Below are positions 27,587 through 35,855 of a stretch of DNA of 64,000 nt, piece after piece (position 1 is the first letter of the stretch; each line of letters begins with the position of its first letter). The notes beneath the pieces were generated by a model, which made no database searches, was not told the origin of the DNA, and saw only the letters and a program-made list of their open reading frames with translations. A program made the position numbers and the translations under genes. The stretch is from Novacetimonas cocois (GTDB lineage: Bacteria; Pseudomonadota; Alphaproteobacteria; Acetobacterales; Acetobacteraceae), in contig NZ_QEXL01000001.1 in NCBI RefSeq assembly GCF_003311635.1, forward strand, positions 236,900 to 300,899, written 5' to 3'.

Positions 27587-27618
27587 TCTGTTTTCAGATA
27601 CCGGGCACCGCCCGTGGG

Positions 27619-27652
27619 AAAGGCCGGCTTCCGCATGGGGTCGGCTTTTTTT
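27619..27652 (+). terminator. rho-independent terminator after rpsU
   Basis: Stem GCCGGC (27623-27628) with GTCGGC (27640-27645), one G-U pair, extended by flanking A/T, then seven T (27646-27652). It separates rpsU from the kinase gene. Confidence 0.75.
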
Positions 27653-27674
27653 ATGTCGGGCGGCTGGATAGGGC

Positions 27675-29063
27675 ATGACGCAGCGTAAAGATCCCCCGTC
27701 GCCGGTCGCGGGCCGATCCGCCATCGGCGCCCGCGCCGACCGTCTGGTGCGGCGCGTCCTGCCGCGTTCGCTGCTGGGGCGCATGCTGCTGATCGGGTTC
27801 ATTCCCCTGCTGGTGACGCAGGGGATTTCGCTGGAACTGTTTTACGGAAATTACCTGAAAATCGTCTCGCGCCGTCTGTCGGCGGGTGTGGTGAACAATA
27901 TCGCCATGACCATCGACATGATGGAACGTTATCCCGCGCCGGCGGACCGTGCATGGATCCTGGACGATGTCCATCAGCGCGCGCAGCTGCTGATGACCTG
28001 GCGGGAGGGGGAAAACCTTGCGCGGGTCGGAACGAACCACGTGCTGGGGCCGGTGGATGACGACCTTGTCCGCGATCTGCGCGGCGCCATCGGGCGGCCG
28101 ACCTTCGTGGACTGGAAAAGCGACCGCCATATCGTGTCGGTCTTCATCCAGATGCCGGACGGTGTCCTGCGCGTCGATACCCCGCGCAAGCGGCTGGACG
28201 TGGCGCCGGTGTGGCTGTTTGTCGCGTGGGCGACCGGCAGCGCCCTGCTGCTGTTCTGCATCGCGGCGTTTTTCATGCGCAACCAGGTGCGCGCCATACG
28301 GCGGCTGGCCCGCGCGGCGGAACTGTTCGGGCTGGGGCGCGACATCGACCCGATCCAGCCCGAAGGGGCGCAGGAAATCCGCAAGGCGGCGGTGGCGTTC
28401 AACCGCATGCGCGATCGCATCTTCCGCTTTGTGGAGCAGCGGACGTCAGTGCTGGCGGGGGTGTCCCACGATCTGCGCACCCCGCTGACGCGCCTGCGCC
28501 TGACGCTGGCAATGCTGCCGAGGGAGGGGGACATCCGGGGGGAAGACCTCAGGCCGGATATCGAGGACATGATCGCCGACGTGGGCGAGATGGAGCATAT
28601 GATCGAAGGCTACCTCTCCTTCGCCCGGGGGGAAGGGGCCGAGGTTCCGTCACAGGTGGATGTCCGCGATCTTCTTGATGAGGTTGCGGCGGGGGTGCGG
28701 CGTATCGGCATGCACGAAGTCACGGTCAGCGTGCCGCGCCGGATGGAGATTGTGGTGCGGGTGGCGGCATTCCGGCGCGTGCTGTCCAATATTGTCGAAA
28801 ATGCGCGACGGCATGCCACGCACATCTGGCTGAGCGCCCGGCAGAAGCGCAACAGCACCGTCATCTATATCGATGATGACGGCTGCGGCATTGACGAATC
28901 CCGTCGTGAAAGCGTCTTCCGCCCGTTCGAAAGCGGGCGCGACGGGGGGACAGGCCTTGGGCTTGCCATCGCGCGCGACATCATTCACGCCCATGGCGGC
29001 GAAATCAGGCTGGAAAGCAGCCCGTCCGGCGGGCTGCGTGTCAGGATCATCGTCCCGAACTGA
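27675..29063 (+). CDS. EnvZ-like sensor histidine kinase
   Basis: A 462-residue membrane kinase. TM1 is about residues 34-56, a periplasmic domain spans 57-177, and TM2 is 178-201, followed by a HAMP linker (202-254). The H-box GVSHDLRTPLTRLRL carries H265, then come N-box NIVENARRHA, G1 DDDGCGID, F-box VFRPFESG and G2 GGTGLGLAIARDI. The proline after the H-box DLRTP is typical of OmpR-partner kinases. The probable partner is the response regulator at 24.7-25.4 kb, four genes away on the other strand. The signal is unknown. Confidence 0.9.
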   Translation: MTQRKDPPSPVAGRSAIGARADRLVRRVLPRSLLGRMLLIGFIPLLVTQGISLELFYGNYLKIVSRRLSAGVVNNIAMTIDMMERYPAPADRAWILDDVHQRAQLLMTWREGENLARVGTNHVLGPVDDDLVRDLRGAIGRPTFVDWKSDRHIVSVFIQMPDGVLRVDTPRKRLDVAPVWLFVAWATGSALLLFCIAAFFMRNQVRAIRRLARAAELFGLGRDIDPIQPEGAQEIRKAAVAFNRMRDRIFRFVEQRTSVLAGVSHDLRTPLTRLRLTLAMLPREGDIRGEDLRPDIEDMIADVGEMEHMIEGYLSFARGEGAEVPSQVDVRDLLDEVAAGVRRIGMHEVTVSVPRRMEIVVRVAAFRRVLSNIVENARRHATHIWLSARQKRNSTVIYIDDDGCGIDESRRESVFRPFESGRDGGTGLGLAIARDIIHAHGGEIRLESSPSGGLRVRIIVPN

Positions 29064-29068
29064 TGGGA

Positions 29069-29644
29069 TCAGGGCAGGCTGTTGCCTGCGCCGCCATGAC
29101 CCGGACCGCCATTCATGCTGTTCATCGGGCCCGTGCTGCCGCCATAGGCGCTGTTGGACATCATCTGGCTCATGGGGTTGTAGCGTCCGACATTGCCCAG
29201 GATCTGCTGCATGACGTTGATCTTGGTGCCCGGCGTCGGCGTGCTGCCTGCCGCCATGCTGACGTAACGGGCGTCATCCTTGTTCAGCGTCCGCAGGTTG
29301 CGCAGGATGCCCCCGTCGTCAAAGGTCAGGACCACCACCTGCTGTTTTTCGATGTTCGGGAAGCTGATGGGGACCAGCTTCTGCTTCATGGAGATATAGA
29401 TCCACGTATTGTCGTCAAAGGTCGCGCGGCTGGTGGGGGAGCCGAGGAGGTCCATCACGTCGGATCGCGAACTGGTCCCTGTCTTCAGCTGTTTGTAATC
29501 ATCCGGCTGCACCAGGGAGCCACGCTGGATCACGCTGGGCTTGAACACGGCGCATCCCGACAGCGACAGGCCAACCCCGATGACAGCGCACGAAAACAGG
29601 CGTAAGGAACGGGGGCGGGAAAAGATGTGCTGCGGTGACCTCAT
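29069..29644 (-). CDS. bamE: BamE/SmpA-like outer-membrane lipoprotein
   Basis: A 191-residue lipoprotein with a signal peptide ending GLSLSGC (lipidated C31). The BamE (SmpA/OmlA) domain shows QPDDYKQLKTGTSSRSDVMDLLG-type features, including LKTGTSSRSDVMDLLGSPT and TWIYIS. A Gly/Met/Asn-rich tail follows (beyond residue 150) that is longer than in E. coli BamE. It should be part of the beta-barrel assembly machine. It converges on the kinase gene and is divergent from the YceD-rpmF cluster. Confidence 0.85.
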   Translation of the reverse strand: MRSPQHIFSRPRSLRLFSCAVIGVGLSLSGCAVFKPSVIQRGSLVQPDDYKQLKTGTSSRSDVMDLLGSPTSRATFDDNTWIYISMKQKLVPISFPNIEKQQVVVLTFDDGGILRNLRTLNKDDARYVSMAAGSTPTPGTKINVMQQILGNVGRYNPMSQMMSNSAYGGSTGPMNSMNGGPGHGGAGNSLP

Positions 29645-29851
29645 GATCGGGTAAAGCGTCCTGATAAGATGCGGCAGATAGACAATCCGTCATTCCGGGT
29701 GCCTTATTGGCGAAATGAAGTCAATTGCAGATCGGACGCAAGGCGGAAAAACACATCCGGCGGCGGCCCGATGGCGGTAAGCATCGCGTTGGATCCCCTC
29801 CCGGCCGGGTCGGCGTGGCGGCCTGTCGGAACAGCAGGAGAAGATACGAAC

Positions 29852-30388
29852 ATGGAGCCAGAATTTTCCCGCCGCGTCCCGGTGGGGCGCATCGCGCTCA
29901 AGGGAATGGAAACCTCCATCGAGGCCACGCCCGACGAATGCGCCGCCCTCGCGCGGCGTTTCAGGATTCCCGCGATCCGCGATCTCGCCTGCCGCTATCG
30001 CCTTGTCCCCGGCCCGCAGGGGGAGGTCATGGCCGAAGGGTGGCTGACGGCGCACGTGACGCAGGAATGCGTCATCAGCCTTGAGCCGTTCGAGGACGCG
30101 ATCGCCGAATCCTTTACCGTGCGCTGCATCCCCGCGGAACGTTTCCGCGAGGATGACGAGGTCGATCCGTTCAGCATCGACGAGGTGCCCTATGAACGCG
30201 AGAGCATCGATATCGGCGAGCTGGCGGCGGAGGAGCTTTCGCTGGGTCTCGACCCCTATCCGCACAAGCCCGGAAGCGTGATCCCGGCCGAACTTCTGGA
30301 CGGGGAAGACGACGACGGGGAGGAGGACGAGGAACCCCGGCGACAGCCTTTCGCGGCCCTTGCGGACCTGAAGAAAAAGCATAACTGA
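29852..30388 (+). CDS. YceD/DUF177 family protein
   Basis: A 178-residue acidic protein of the YceD (DUF177) family, almost always found upstream of rpmF, as here. Visible family segments are GWLTAHVTQECVISLEPFE, then SIDIGELAAEELSLGLDPYP. The C-terminus is a very acidic run (GEDDDGEEDEEP). AGGAG precedes the ATG at 29852; an in-frame start at 29669 adds residues without family match. In plants and E. coli relatives it affects 23S rRNA maturation; the exact role is unresolved. Confidence 0.87.
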   Translation: MEPEFSRRVPVGRIALKGMETSIEATPDECAALARRFRIPAIRDLACRYRLVPGPQGEVMAEGWLTAHVTQECVISLEPFEDAIAESFTVRCIPAERFREDDEVDPFSIDEVPYERESIDIGELAAEELSLGLDPYPHKPGSVIPAELLDGEDDDGEEDEEPRRQPFAALADLKKKHN

Positions 30389-30444
30389 AGGGCCGGAACC
30401 ACGCGCGGGGGCGGCGGCGGACCGGCAGATCGCAAGATCGTCTC

Positions 30445-30473
30445 TTGCGGAATGTCATATGGTCTGCTAGAGT
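30445..30473 (+). promoter_or_regulatory. candidate promoter for rpmF-plsX-fabH
   Basis: TTGCGG (30445-30450), a 17-bp spacer and TAGAGT (30468-30473) preceded by TGC. Each box matches four of six consensus bases. It lies 85 bp before rpmF. Confidence 0.45.
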
Positions 30474-30558
30474 GCCCCCCTCAATTGTTGATAACTGACC
30501 GGGTGATGCCTGACTGGCCTTGCCGGGTTGTGATCCCAGATCGGAGGGGCCCAGGCCC

Positions 30559-30762
30559 ATGGCTGTACCTAAGAGAAAAACTTCGCCGTCCCGTCGTGGC
30601 ATGCGTCGCAGCCATGCTGCGCTGCCGGTGCAGGCGCACGCGGAATGCTCCAACTGTGGCGAACTGAAGCGCCCCCATCATGTATGCAGCCATTGCGGGC
30701 ATTATGACGGCCGTGAAGTCGCATCCGCAGGCAAGGCGCTGAAAACTGCGGTCCGCGCCTGA
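30559..30762 (+). CDS. rpmF: 50S ribosomal protein L32
   Basis: A 67-residue L32. It begins [17 protein letters not shown] and carries a zinc-ribbon set of four cysteines, CSNC and CSHC (AECSNCGEL and [10 protein letters not shown]), so it is the C+ (zinc-binding) form. GGAGGGG precedes the start. The order YceD-rpmF-plsX-fabH is the classic link between ribosome and phospholipid synthesis. Confidence 0.97.
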   Translation: MAVPKRKTSPSRRGMRRSHAALPVQAHAECSNCGELKRPHHVCSHCGHYDGREVASAGKALKTAVRA

Positions 30763-30930
30763 CAGCTTCCGGCGCGGCAATCTGTCGGGACGGGGGGAGC
30801 CATTGATGTGGCGCGGGAGTGGTAGTCAGATACATCCCGACCCGTCCGGATCGCGCAGGGAGATATCCGGCAGGGGAAAGCTTCCCCGTTGCCACTTGCG
30901 CGTTTTATCTTCACCCGGCACAAGACGAGC

Positions 30931-32028
30931 ATGACCGAGACAGGTTCCTCTTTTTCCGCGACACAGTCCTACACTCTGGCCATTGATGGAATGGGTGGGG
31001 ATGGCGGTCCGGAAGTCGTGGTGGCCGGACTGGCGATTGCCGCTGACCGACATCCATCCGCCAGAATTCTTCTGATTGGCGACGAAAACCGGTTGCGCAC
31101 CCTTCTGGCGCAGTATCCGCAGGCGGCCGCGATATGCACCGTCCGCCCCGCCGGTTCCGCCATTTCCATGGAAATGAAACCCACGGCCGCATTGCGGGTG
31201 CGCGATTCCTCGCTGCGCCTGTCGATGGACGCCGTCTCCAACGGGGAGGCGATGGGCGTGGTTTCCGCTGGAAACAGCGGCGCGATGCTTGCCCTTGCCA
31301 AGATCGTGATAAAGACGCTGCCGGGGATTTCCCGTCCCGCCATGGCCGCCATCAGCCCCACGACAAAGGGCGACGTGGTCATGCTCGACCTCGGCGCGAA
31401 CGTGGCGTGCGACTGGCGCAACCTGGTGGAATTCGCCGTGATGGGCGAAGCCTTCGCCAAGGCCGTGCTGGGCCTGCCCGCGCCGACCATCGGGCTTCTC
31501 AATGTCGGGTCGGAGGAACTCAAGGGCGACGAGCGGCTGCGTCAGGCGGCCGAAGTGCTGCGTGGCAGCCCGCTTGCGCGTCAGTTCCACGGGTTTGTCG
31601 AAGGTCATGACATCACCGCCGGCACCACCGACGTGGTGGTCACGGACGGCTTTACCGGCAATGTCGCGCTCAAGACCGGGGAAGGGGCGCTGAAGATGGC
31701 CTTTACCCTGCTGCGTCAGGTCTTCAGTTCCGGCCTGCTTGGCCGGATCGGCTACCTGCTGGTGCGGCCCGGGCTGGAACGCATGAAGGAATGGCTGGAT
31801 CCGCGTCGTTATAACGGCGCGGTATTCGTCGGACTGAACGGCGTGGTGGTGAAGTCGCATGGGGGCACCGACGCCGAAGGGTTCGCCTCTGCCGTGGATG
31901 TGGCGATCGACATGGTCACCCATGATTTCAATGCCGGTATCCGTGACCAGCTTGCCCGCATGGGAAGCCTGACGGCCAGCAGGTTCAGTAACGAAAAGGA
32001 GTCGACGCAGGCGGTTTCGGCTTCCTGA
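30931..32028 (+). CDS. plsX: phosphate acyltransferase PlsX
   Basis: A 365-residue PlsX, which converts acyl-ACP to acyl-phosphate for glycerol-3-phosphate acylation by PlsY. Family segments are LAIDGMGGDGGPEVVV, MGVVSAGNSGAMLALA, VVTDGFTGNVALKTGEG and GLNGVVVKSHG. The start at 30931 (MTETGSSF) was preferred to an in-frame one 14 codons earlier because it fits the family N-terminus. fabH follows after 86 bp. Confidence 0.94.
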   Translation: MTETGSSFSATQSYTLAIDGMGGDGGPEVVVAGLAIAADRHPSARILLIGDENRLRTLLAQYPQAAAICTVRPAGSAISMEMKPTAALRVRDSSLRLSMDAVSNGEAMGVVSAGNSGAMLALAKIVIKTLPGISRPAMAAISPTTKGDVVMLDLGANVACDWRNLVEFAVMGEAFAKAVLGLPAPTIGLLNVGSEELKGDERLRQAAEVLRGSPLARQFHGFVEGHDITAGTTDVVVTDGFTGNVALKTGEGALKMAFTLLRQVFSSGLLGRIGYLLVRPGLERMKEWLDPRRYNGAVFVGLNGVVVKSHGGTDAEGFASAVDVAIDMVTHDFNAGIRDQLARMGSLTASRFSNEKESTQAVSAS

Positions 32029-32114
32029 GTCGCTGGGGTGGGCAAGGAAAGCCTCTCGTGCCTGTGGGGTGCGATACGTGCCGCCCTGCTCCCAACAGGT
32101 TTGGACAGACACGC

Positions 32115-33083
32115 ATGAAGGCGAGACACTCGCTGCTGAAGGGTTTCGGTGGTTATCTGCCGGACAGGATCGTGACCAACGATGAACTGGCCACCCGGCT
32201 GGAAACCTCGGACGAGTGGATTCGCGCCCGCACCGGAATCGCGCAGCGCCATGTCGCCGGGCCGGAAGACACCGCCGTCAGCATGGCGGCGCGGGCGGGA
32301 CAGCAGGCGCTGGATTATGCCAGGGTCAGCCCTGACGATGTCGATGCCATCATCGTGGCGACAAGCACGCCGGATCAGGCATTCCCCTCCACCGCAGTGA
32401 GGGTACAGGCGGAACTCGGCATTACGACCGGGTTCGGTTTTGATGTCGCGGCGGCCTGCTCGGGCTTCATTTATGCGCTTTCCACCGCCGATGCCCTGAT
32501 CCGCAGCGGGCAGGCGCGTTCTGCGCTGGTGATCGGCAGCGAGGTCTATTCGCGTATTCTCGACCCTGATGACCGTTCGACCTTTGTCCTGTTCGGCGAC
32601 GGTGCGGGTGCTGTCTTCATGCAGGCAACGGATGACGCGGACGGGCAGGGGATCCTGTCGACCCACCTCCATTCCGACGGTCGTTATGGCGACCTGCTGT
32701 ATGTCGATGGCGCGATCGGCCAGTCCGACAAAAGCGCCCACCTGAAAATGCAGGGACGCGACGTTTTCCGCCATGCGGTGGCCAAGCTGTCCTCCTCGGT
32801 GGATGAGGTCCTGGCGGCGAACGGCCTGCAGTACGAGGACGTGTCGTGGCTGGTGCCGCATCAGGCGAACCTGCGGATCATTGACGGCGTGGCGCGCAAG
32901 CTGCGCCTGCCGCCCGAACGGGTCGTGATCACGGTGGACCGGCATGCCAATACTTCTGCCGCGTCGATCCCGCTGGCCCTGAACGAGGCCGTGCGCGACG
33001 GGCGGATTCGCACCGGCGACCTCGTGCTGATGGAGGCGCTGGGCGGTGGCCTGACATGGGGGGCGGCGCTGGCGCGGATGTAG
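32115..33083 (+). CDS. fabH: beta-ketoacyl-ACP synthase III FabH
   Basis: A 322-residue KAS III that starts fatty-acid synthesis by condensing acetyl-CoA with malonyl-ACP. The Cys-His-Asn triad is C115 (AAACSGFIYAL), H249 (LVPHQANLRI) and N279 (RHANTSAAS). The GDGAGAV glycine loop is also present. The ATG at 32115 fits the family N-terminus. It lies directly before ihfA, a common alphaproteobacterial order. Confidence 0.96.
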   Translation: MKARHSLLKGFGGYLPDRIVTNDELATRLETSDEWIRARTGIAQRHVAGPEDTAVSMAARAGQQALDYARVSPDDVDAIIVATSTPDQAFPSTAVRVQAELGITTGFGFDVAAACSGFIYALSTADALIRSGQARSALVIGSEVYSRILDPDDRSTFVLFGDGAGAVFMQATDDADGQGILSTHLHSDGRYGDLLYVDGAIGQSDKSAHLKMQGRDVFRHAVAKLSSSVDEVLAANGLQYEDVSWLVPHQANLRIIDGVARKLRLPPERVVITVDRHANTSAASIPLALNEAVRDGRIRTGDLVLMEALGGGLTWGAALARM

Positions 33084-33188
33084 GCGGCCGGCGTGCGACC
33101 GTGTCCGGCGGAATGCGGACGCAAGAAAAAAACGAACCTGTCAACACATTGAATTGACGGTGGCTGATGGCATGCATAACGTTACCGC

Positions 33189-33506
33189 ATGAGCACAGTG
33201 ACCCGCGCCACTCTGGCAGAACAAATCTATAGTCAGGTTGGACTTTCCCGTCATGAGTCCGCCGATATCCTCGAACACGTCCTGGAAAAAGTGGCCCATG
33301 CACTCGAAACCGGGGACACCGTAAAGATCAGCGGATTCGGGACGTTTTCCGTCCGCAAGAAGGGGCGCCGCACGGGCCGCAACCCGAAAACCGGGGTTGA
33401 GGTGCCGATTCTGCCGCGTTCCGTCCTGGTCTTTCGGCCCAGTCAGCTGTTGCGGGCGCATGTGAACGGTACCACCGGCCATACGAACGCAGAGGACGAC
33501 GAATGA
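33189..33506 (+). CDS. ihfA: integration host factor alpha subunit
   Basis: A 105-residue HU/IHF-family DNA-bending protein. The core signature [21 protein letters not shown]-type is present as [20 protein letters not shown], with the intercalating proline in RNPKTG. Position after fabH and before a MerR-type gene favours IHF alpha over HU. Its last bases overlap the MerR gene start (ATGA). Confidence 0.93.
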   Translation: MSTVTRATLAEQIYSQVGLSRHESADILEHVLEKVAHALETGDTVKISGFGTFSVRKKGRRTGRNPKTGVEVPILPRSVLVFRPSQLLRAHVNGTTGHTNAEDDE

Positions 33507-34351
33507 ATGTCCAAGACCCCGCCCCGGATGGCATGAGGAACCTTTCCGCAGCATCTGCGGAAAGCAGCGACGACGCCCTGCCGATTTACGAGGTCGCGCG
33601 TCAGCTCGGGATCGCGCAGCATGTTCTACGCACGTGGGAAAACCGCTTTCCCCAGCTTCAGCCCATTCGTGGGCCAAGTGGCCGCCGTCTGTACCGGCCG
33701 GAGGACGTGGCGCTGCTGCGCCGGATTTCCGATATGCTGTATGTCCGCCATCTCTCCCTGGGGGAGGTGCAGCGCATCCTGACGGGACCGGACGAGGCCC
33801 GGGACGACACGCTCCATGTGGCCGCTCCTCCGGCTGCGTCCGCGCCGATGCCCGAAGCGGGTCCGGTTGTCGAAATTACCGACGTGCGGATCGAGGAAGT
33901 CACCATCGTGGAGGAGGTGCAGCAGGACGAAGCCGCGCCCGTATCCGGCGATGCGTCGGCTGAAGAAGATCAGGCCGTACCCGCGGAACCCGAGGCGATG
34001 GCGGATGCCCCGCTGATGGGGGATGGGGAAGACGGGGACGCCGCTGCCGCGTTGCGCGAATCGCAGGAACCGGATGCGCCGCCGGTTGGCGTGGCACAGT
34101 CGCACGATTGCGCCCCGGATGCGCAGCCTGAGGGGGTAGCCGAAGCATCCACGCAGGAAGATATTTCCGCGCAGGATGCGTCCGTGAATACGCCGATTGC
34201 GGAATCGGGGGAAGATGAGGACGAAGCCCCGCTGGAACAGCTTGTGATGCTGGAACTGGAACGGCTGCGCGCTGAAAATACGATACTGCGCGAAAACCTG
34301 CGCGGGATACTGGTCGAACTTCAGGCCTTGCGTGAAATGGTGCCGGTCTAG
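33503..34351 (+). CDS. MerR-type regulator with long acidic linker
   Basis: A 282-residue protein. A MerR winged helix (about 26-95) reads [19 protein letters not shown], then [17 protein letters not shown] long Glu/Asp/Ala/Pro-rich region (about 100-245) of low complexity follows, then a heptad-like helix ([20 protein letters not shown] and [10 protein letters not shown]) likely to form a coiled coil. The gene is coupled to ihfA by an ATGA overlap, a pairing seen in many alphaproteobacteria. The effector site of classical MerR proteins is not recognisable, and targets are unknown. Confidence 0.82.
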   Translation: MNVQDPAPDGMRNLSAASAESSDDALPIYEVARQLGIAQHVLRTWENRFPQLQPIRGPSGRRLYRPEDVALLRRISDMLYVRHLSLGEVQRILTGPDEARDDTLHVAAPPAASAPMPEAGPVVEITDVRIEEVTIVEEVQQDEAAPVSGDASAEEDQAVPAEPEAMADAPLMGDGEDGDAAAALRESQEPDAPPVGVAQSHDCAPDAQPEGVAEASTQEDISAQDASVNTPIAESGEDEDEAPLEQLVMLELERLRAENTILRENLRGILVELQALREMVPV

Positions 34352-34373
34352 CGATCGGGGAGATACCGGGAAA

Positions 34374-34416
34374 GAAGGGGGCAGGGACCAGGCGTTCCTG
34401 CCCCCTTTGTGTTTTT
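34374..34416 (+). terminator. rho-independent terminator after MerR gene
   Basis: AAGGGGGCAGG (34375-34385) pairs with CCTGCCCCCTT (34397-34407) around an 11-base loop, followed by a T-rich tail (TTTGTGTTTTT). It ends the ihfA-merR transcript before tRNA-Pro. Confidence 0.8.
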
Positions 34417-34453
34417 ACGGGTTTAATTTTTGCTGTCAGATGAAGAAGATGGC

Positions 34454-34482
34454 TTGCAGCCCCCCGGTGGGCCTGCTACACG
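34454..34482 (+). promoter_or_regulatory. candidate promoter for tRNA-Pro
   Basis: TTGCAG (34454-34459), a 17-bp spacer and TACACG (34477-34482), about 20 bases before the mature tRNA 5' end. Confidence 0.4.
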
Positions 34483-34501
34483 ATGCGTCATCGCAGACAG
34501 G

Positions 34502-34575
34502 CGGGCAGTAGCGCAGCCTGGTAGCGCATCAGTCTGGGGGACTGGGGGTCGTGGGTTCGAATCCCGCCTGCCCGA
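34502..34575 (+). tRNA. tRNA-Pro (anticodon GGG)
   Basis: Acceptor CGGGCAG (34502-34508) pairs fully with CTGCCCG (34568-34574), with discriminator A at 34575. The D-arm has AGCCTGGTAGCGC, and the anticodon stem-loop TCAGT-CTGGGGG-ACTGG shows anticodon GGG. The T-arm is GTGGG-TTCGAAT-CCCGC. The 3' CCA is not encoded (TAT follows), so it must be added by CCA-adding enzyme. It reads CCC and CCU codons. G37 makes it a substrate for TrmD. Confidence 0.96.
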
Positions 34576-34653
34576 TATCCCTGTCTGCGATAAGATATCC
34601 CTGAAATCGTTGTTTTTATTCCATGCCCGTCAGGGGCATCCTGCGTCCGCCGT

Positions 34654-35799
34654 TCAGTCGCGGACGCGCGTCCAGTTGCGCCATATCATGTGCAGCACGG
34701 ACATGATGGCCGGCCCCATGAACAGCCCCAGCAGGTTCCAGCTTTCCGCGCCACCAAGGATGCCGGTCAGGACCCACAGGAACGGCAGTTGCGTCGATCC
34801 GCCGATCAGGGCAGGGCGCACAAGGTGGTCCGCCAGGAAAATGACAGCCAGCCCGATCAGCATGATGGCGATGGCGACCATGGCGCTGCCCTTGATCAGC
34901 AGGAGGATCGACACGATCCCTATGGCGATCGCGGCGCAGAATGGGATCATGGCGGCCACGGCGGTCACCACCCCGAACAGGAAGGGATGCGGCGCGCCCG
35001 CGATCAGGTAGGCAATGCCCATCAGCAGTCCTTCGCCCATCCCCACAAGGACCAGCCCCGCCACCGTGCCGTGGATGGAGGCGATGATCTGCAGCGCGAT
35101 CCTTTCCCCCCGTTTGCCAAAGGCGCGACGCGACACCACCAGACACTGCCGGATGACCGAATCCCCGTCCTTGAGCAGGAAGAACAGGGTCAGGATGGAA
35201 AAGATGAACAGGATGCCCCGGTGCATCACCTGGGAGCCCAGCTGCTGCGTCATCTTCACGCTCTGCCCGATCCGCAGGGAGCCCAGCAGGGCGGAAAAGT
35301 CATCAGGGTCCTGCAGGTGGCCTTCCCACCATGACCGCATGCTCTGCGCGCCGACGGGCAGGTGATCGACCCACGGCGGAACCGGCAGGCCCGAATGCCG
35401 CGCATTGTTCAGAAGGTGAAGGACGCTTTCGGCATCGCGCGCGGCCTCTATCCCGAACAGGGTCACAGGCACCAGGAAAATCAGCGCGATGCCCAGCGTA
35501 AAGGCCGCCGGCAGCAGAAGCTGGTGCGTGGCGGCATGCCAGCGGATGCGGGCACGGACATAAAGCGGCCATGACGCGATGGCAAAGATTCCCCCCCAGA
35601 TCAGCGACGGCAGGAAACCGCGAACCGTATAAAGCGCCATCGCGACGAAAAACAGCGCCAGCAGCCCCCGTGCGATCCGCTGCGCCCGCTGTGTTTCGCG
35701 AAAGGAACGGAAAGTGCGAAGTGACTGCCCGTTACCTTCCAGTCCGGGGTCCGGCAGGTGGGATTCGGCATCGGCGATCTTGTGATCCGGCATGGTCAT
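34654..35799 (-). CDS. AI-2E family (PerM-like) membrane protein
   Basis: A 381-residue protein with about eight hydrophobic helices in the pattern of the AI-2E/PerM transporter family. A two-helix pair at about 44-80 is followed by a long soluble segment and then a cluster of helices (about 200-370). The family signature SIHGTVAGLVLVGMGEGLLM is present. Some members act as Na+/H+ antiporters and others export autoinducer-2; the substrate cannot be deduced here. The gene lies alone, convergent with tRNA-Pro and upstream of oligopeptidase B on the same strand. Confidence 0.83.
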   Translation of the reverse strand: MTMPDHKIADAESHLPDPGLEGNGQSLRTFRSFRETQRAQRIARGLLALFFVAMALYTVRGFLPSLIWGGIFAIASWPLYVRARIRWHAATHQLLLPAAFTLGIALIFLVPVTLFGIEAARDAESVLHLLNNARHSGLPVPPWVDHLPVGAQSMRSWWEGHLQDPDDFSALLGSLRIGQSVKMTQQLGSQVMHRGILFIFSILTLFFLLKDGDSVIRQCLVVSRRAFGKRGERIALQIIASIHGTVAGLVLVGMGEGLLMGIAYLIAGAPHPFLFGVVTAVAAMIPFCAAIAIGIVSILLLIKGSAMVAIAIMLIGLAVIFLADHLVRPALIGGSTQLPFLWVLTGILGGAESWNLLGLFMGPAIMSVLHMIWRNWTRVRD

Positions 35800-35855
35800 C
35801 CTTGTGATGTCCCCCGTCCGGCCAACTGGGCCGGGCGGGGAGCGATGGGGCGGGG

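Noticed and set aside
34502-34575. tRNA-Pro and tRNA-Leu as integration sites for mobile elements
   Set aside because: No integrase, direct repeat of the tRNA 3' end or atypical gene block lies next to either tRNA.
34623-34639. Hairpin ATGCCC...GGGCAT between tRNA-Pro and the AI-2E-like gene
   Set aside because: Short stem, no T-run on either side, so not called a terminator.
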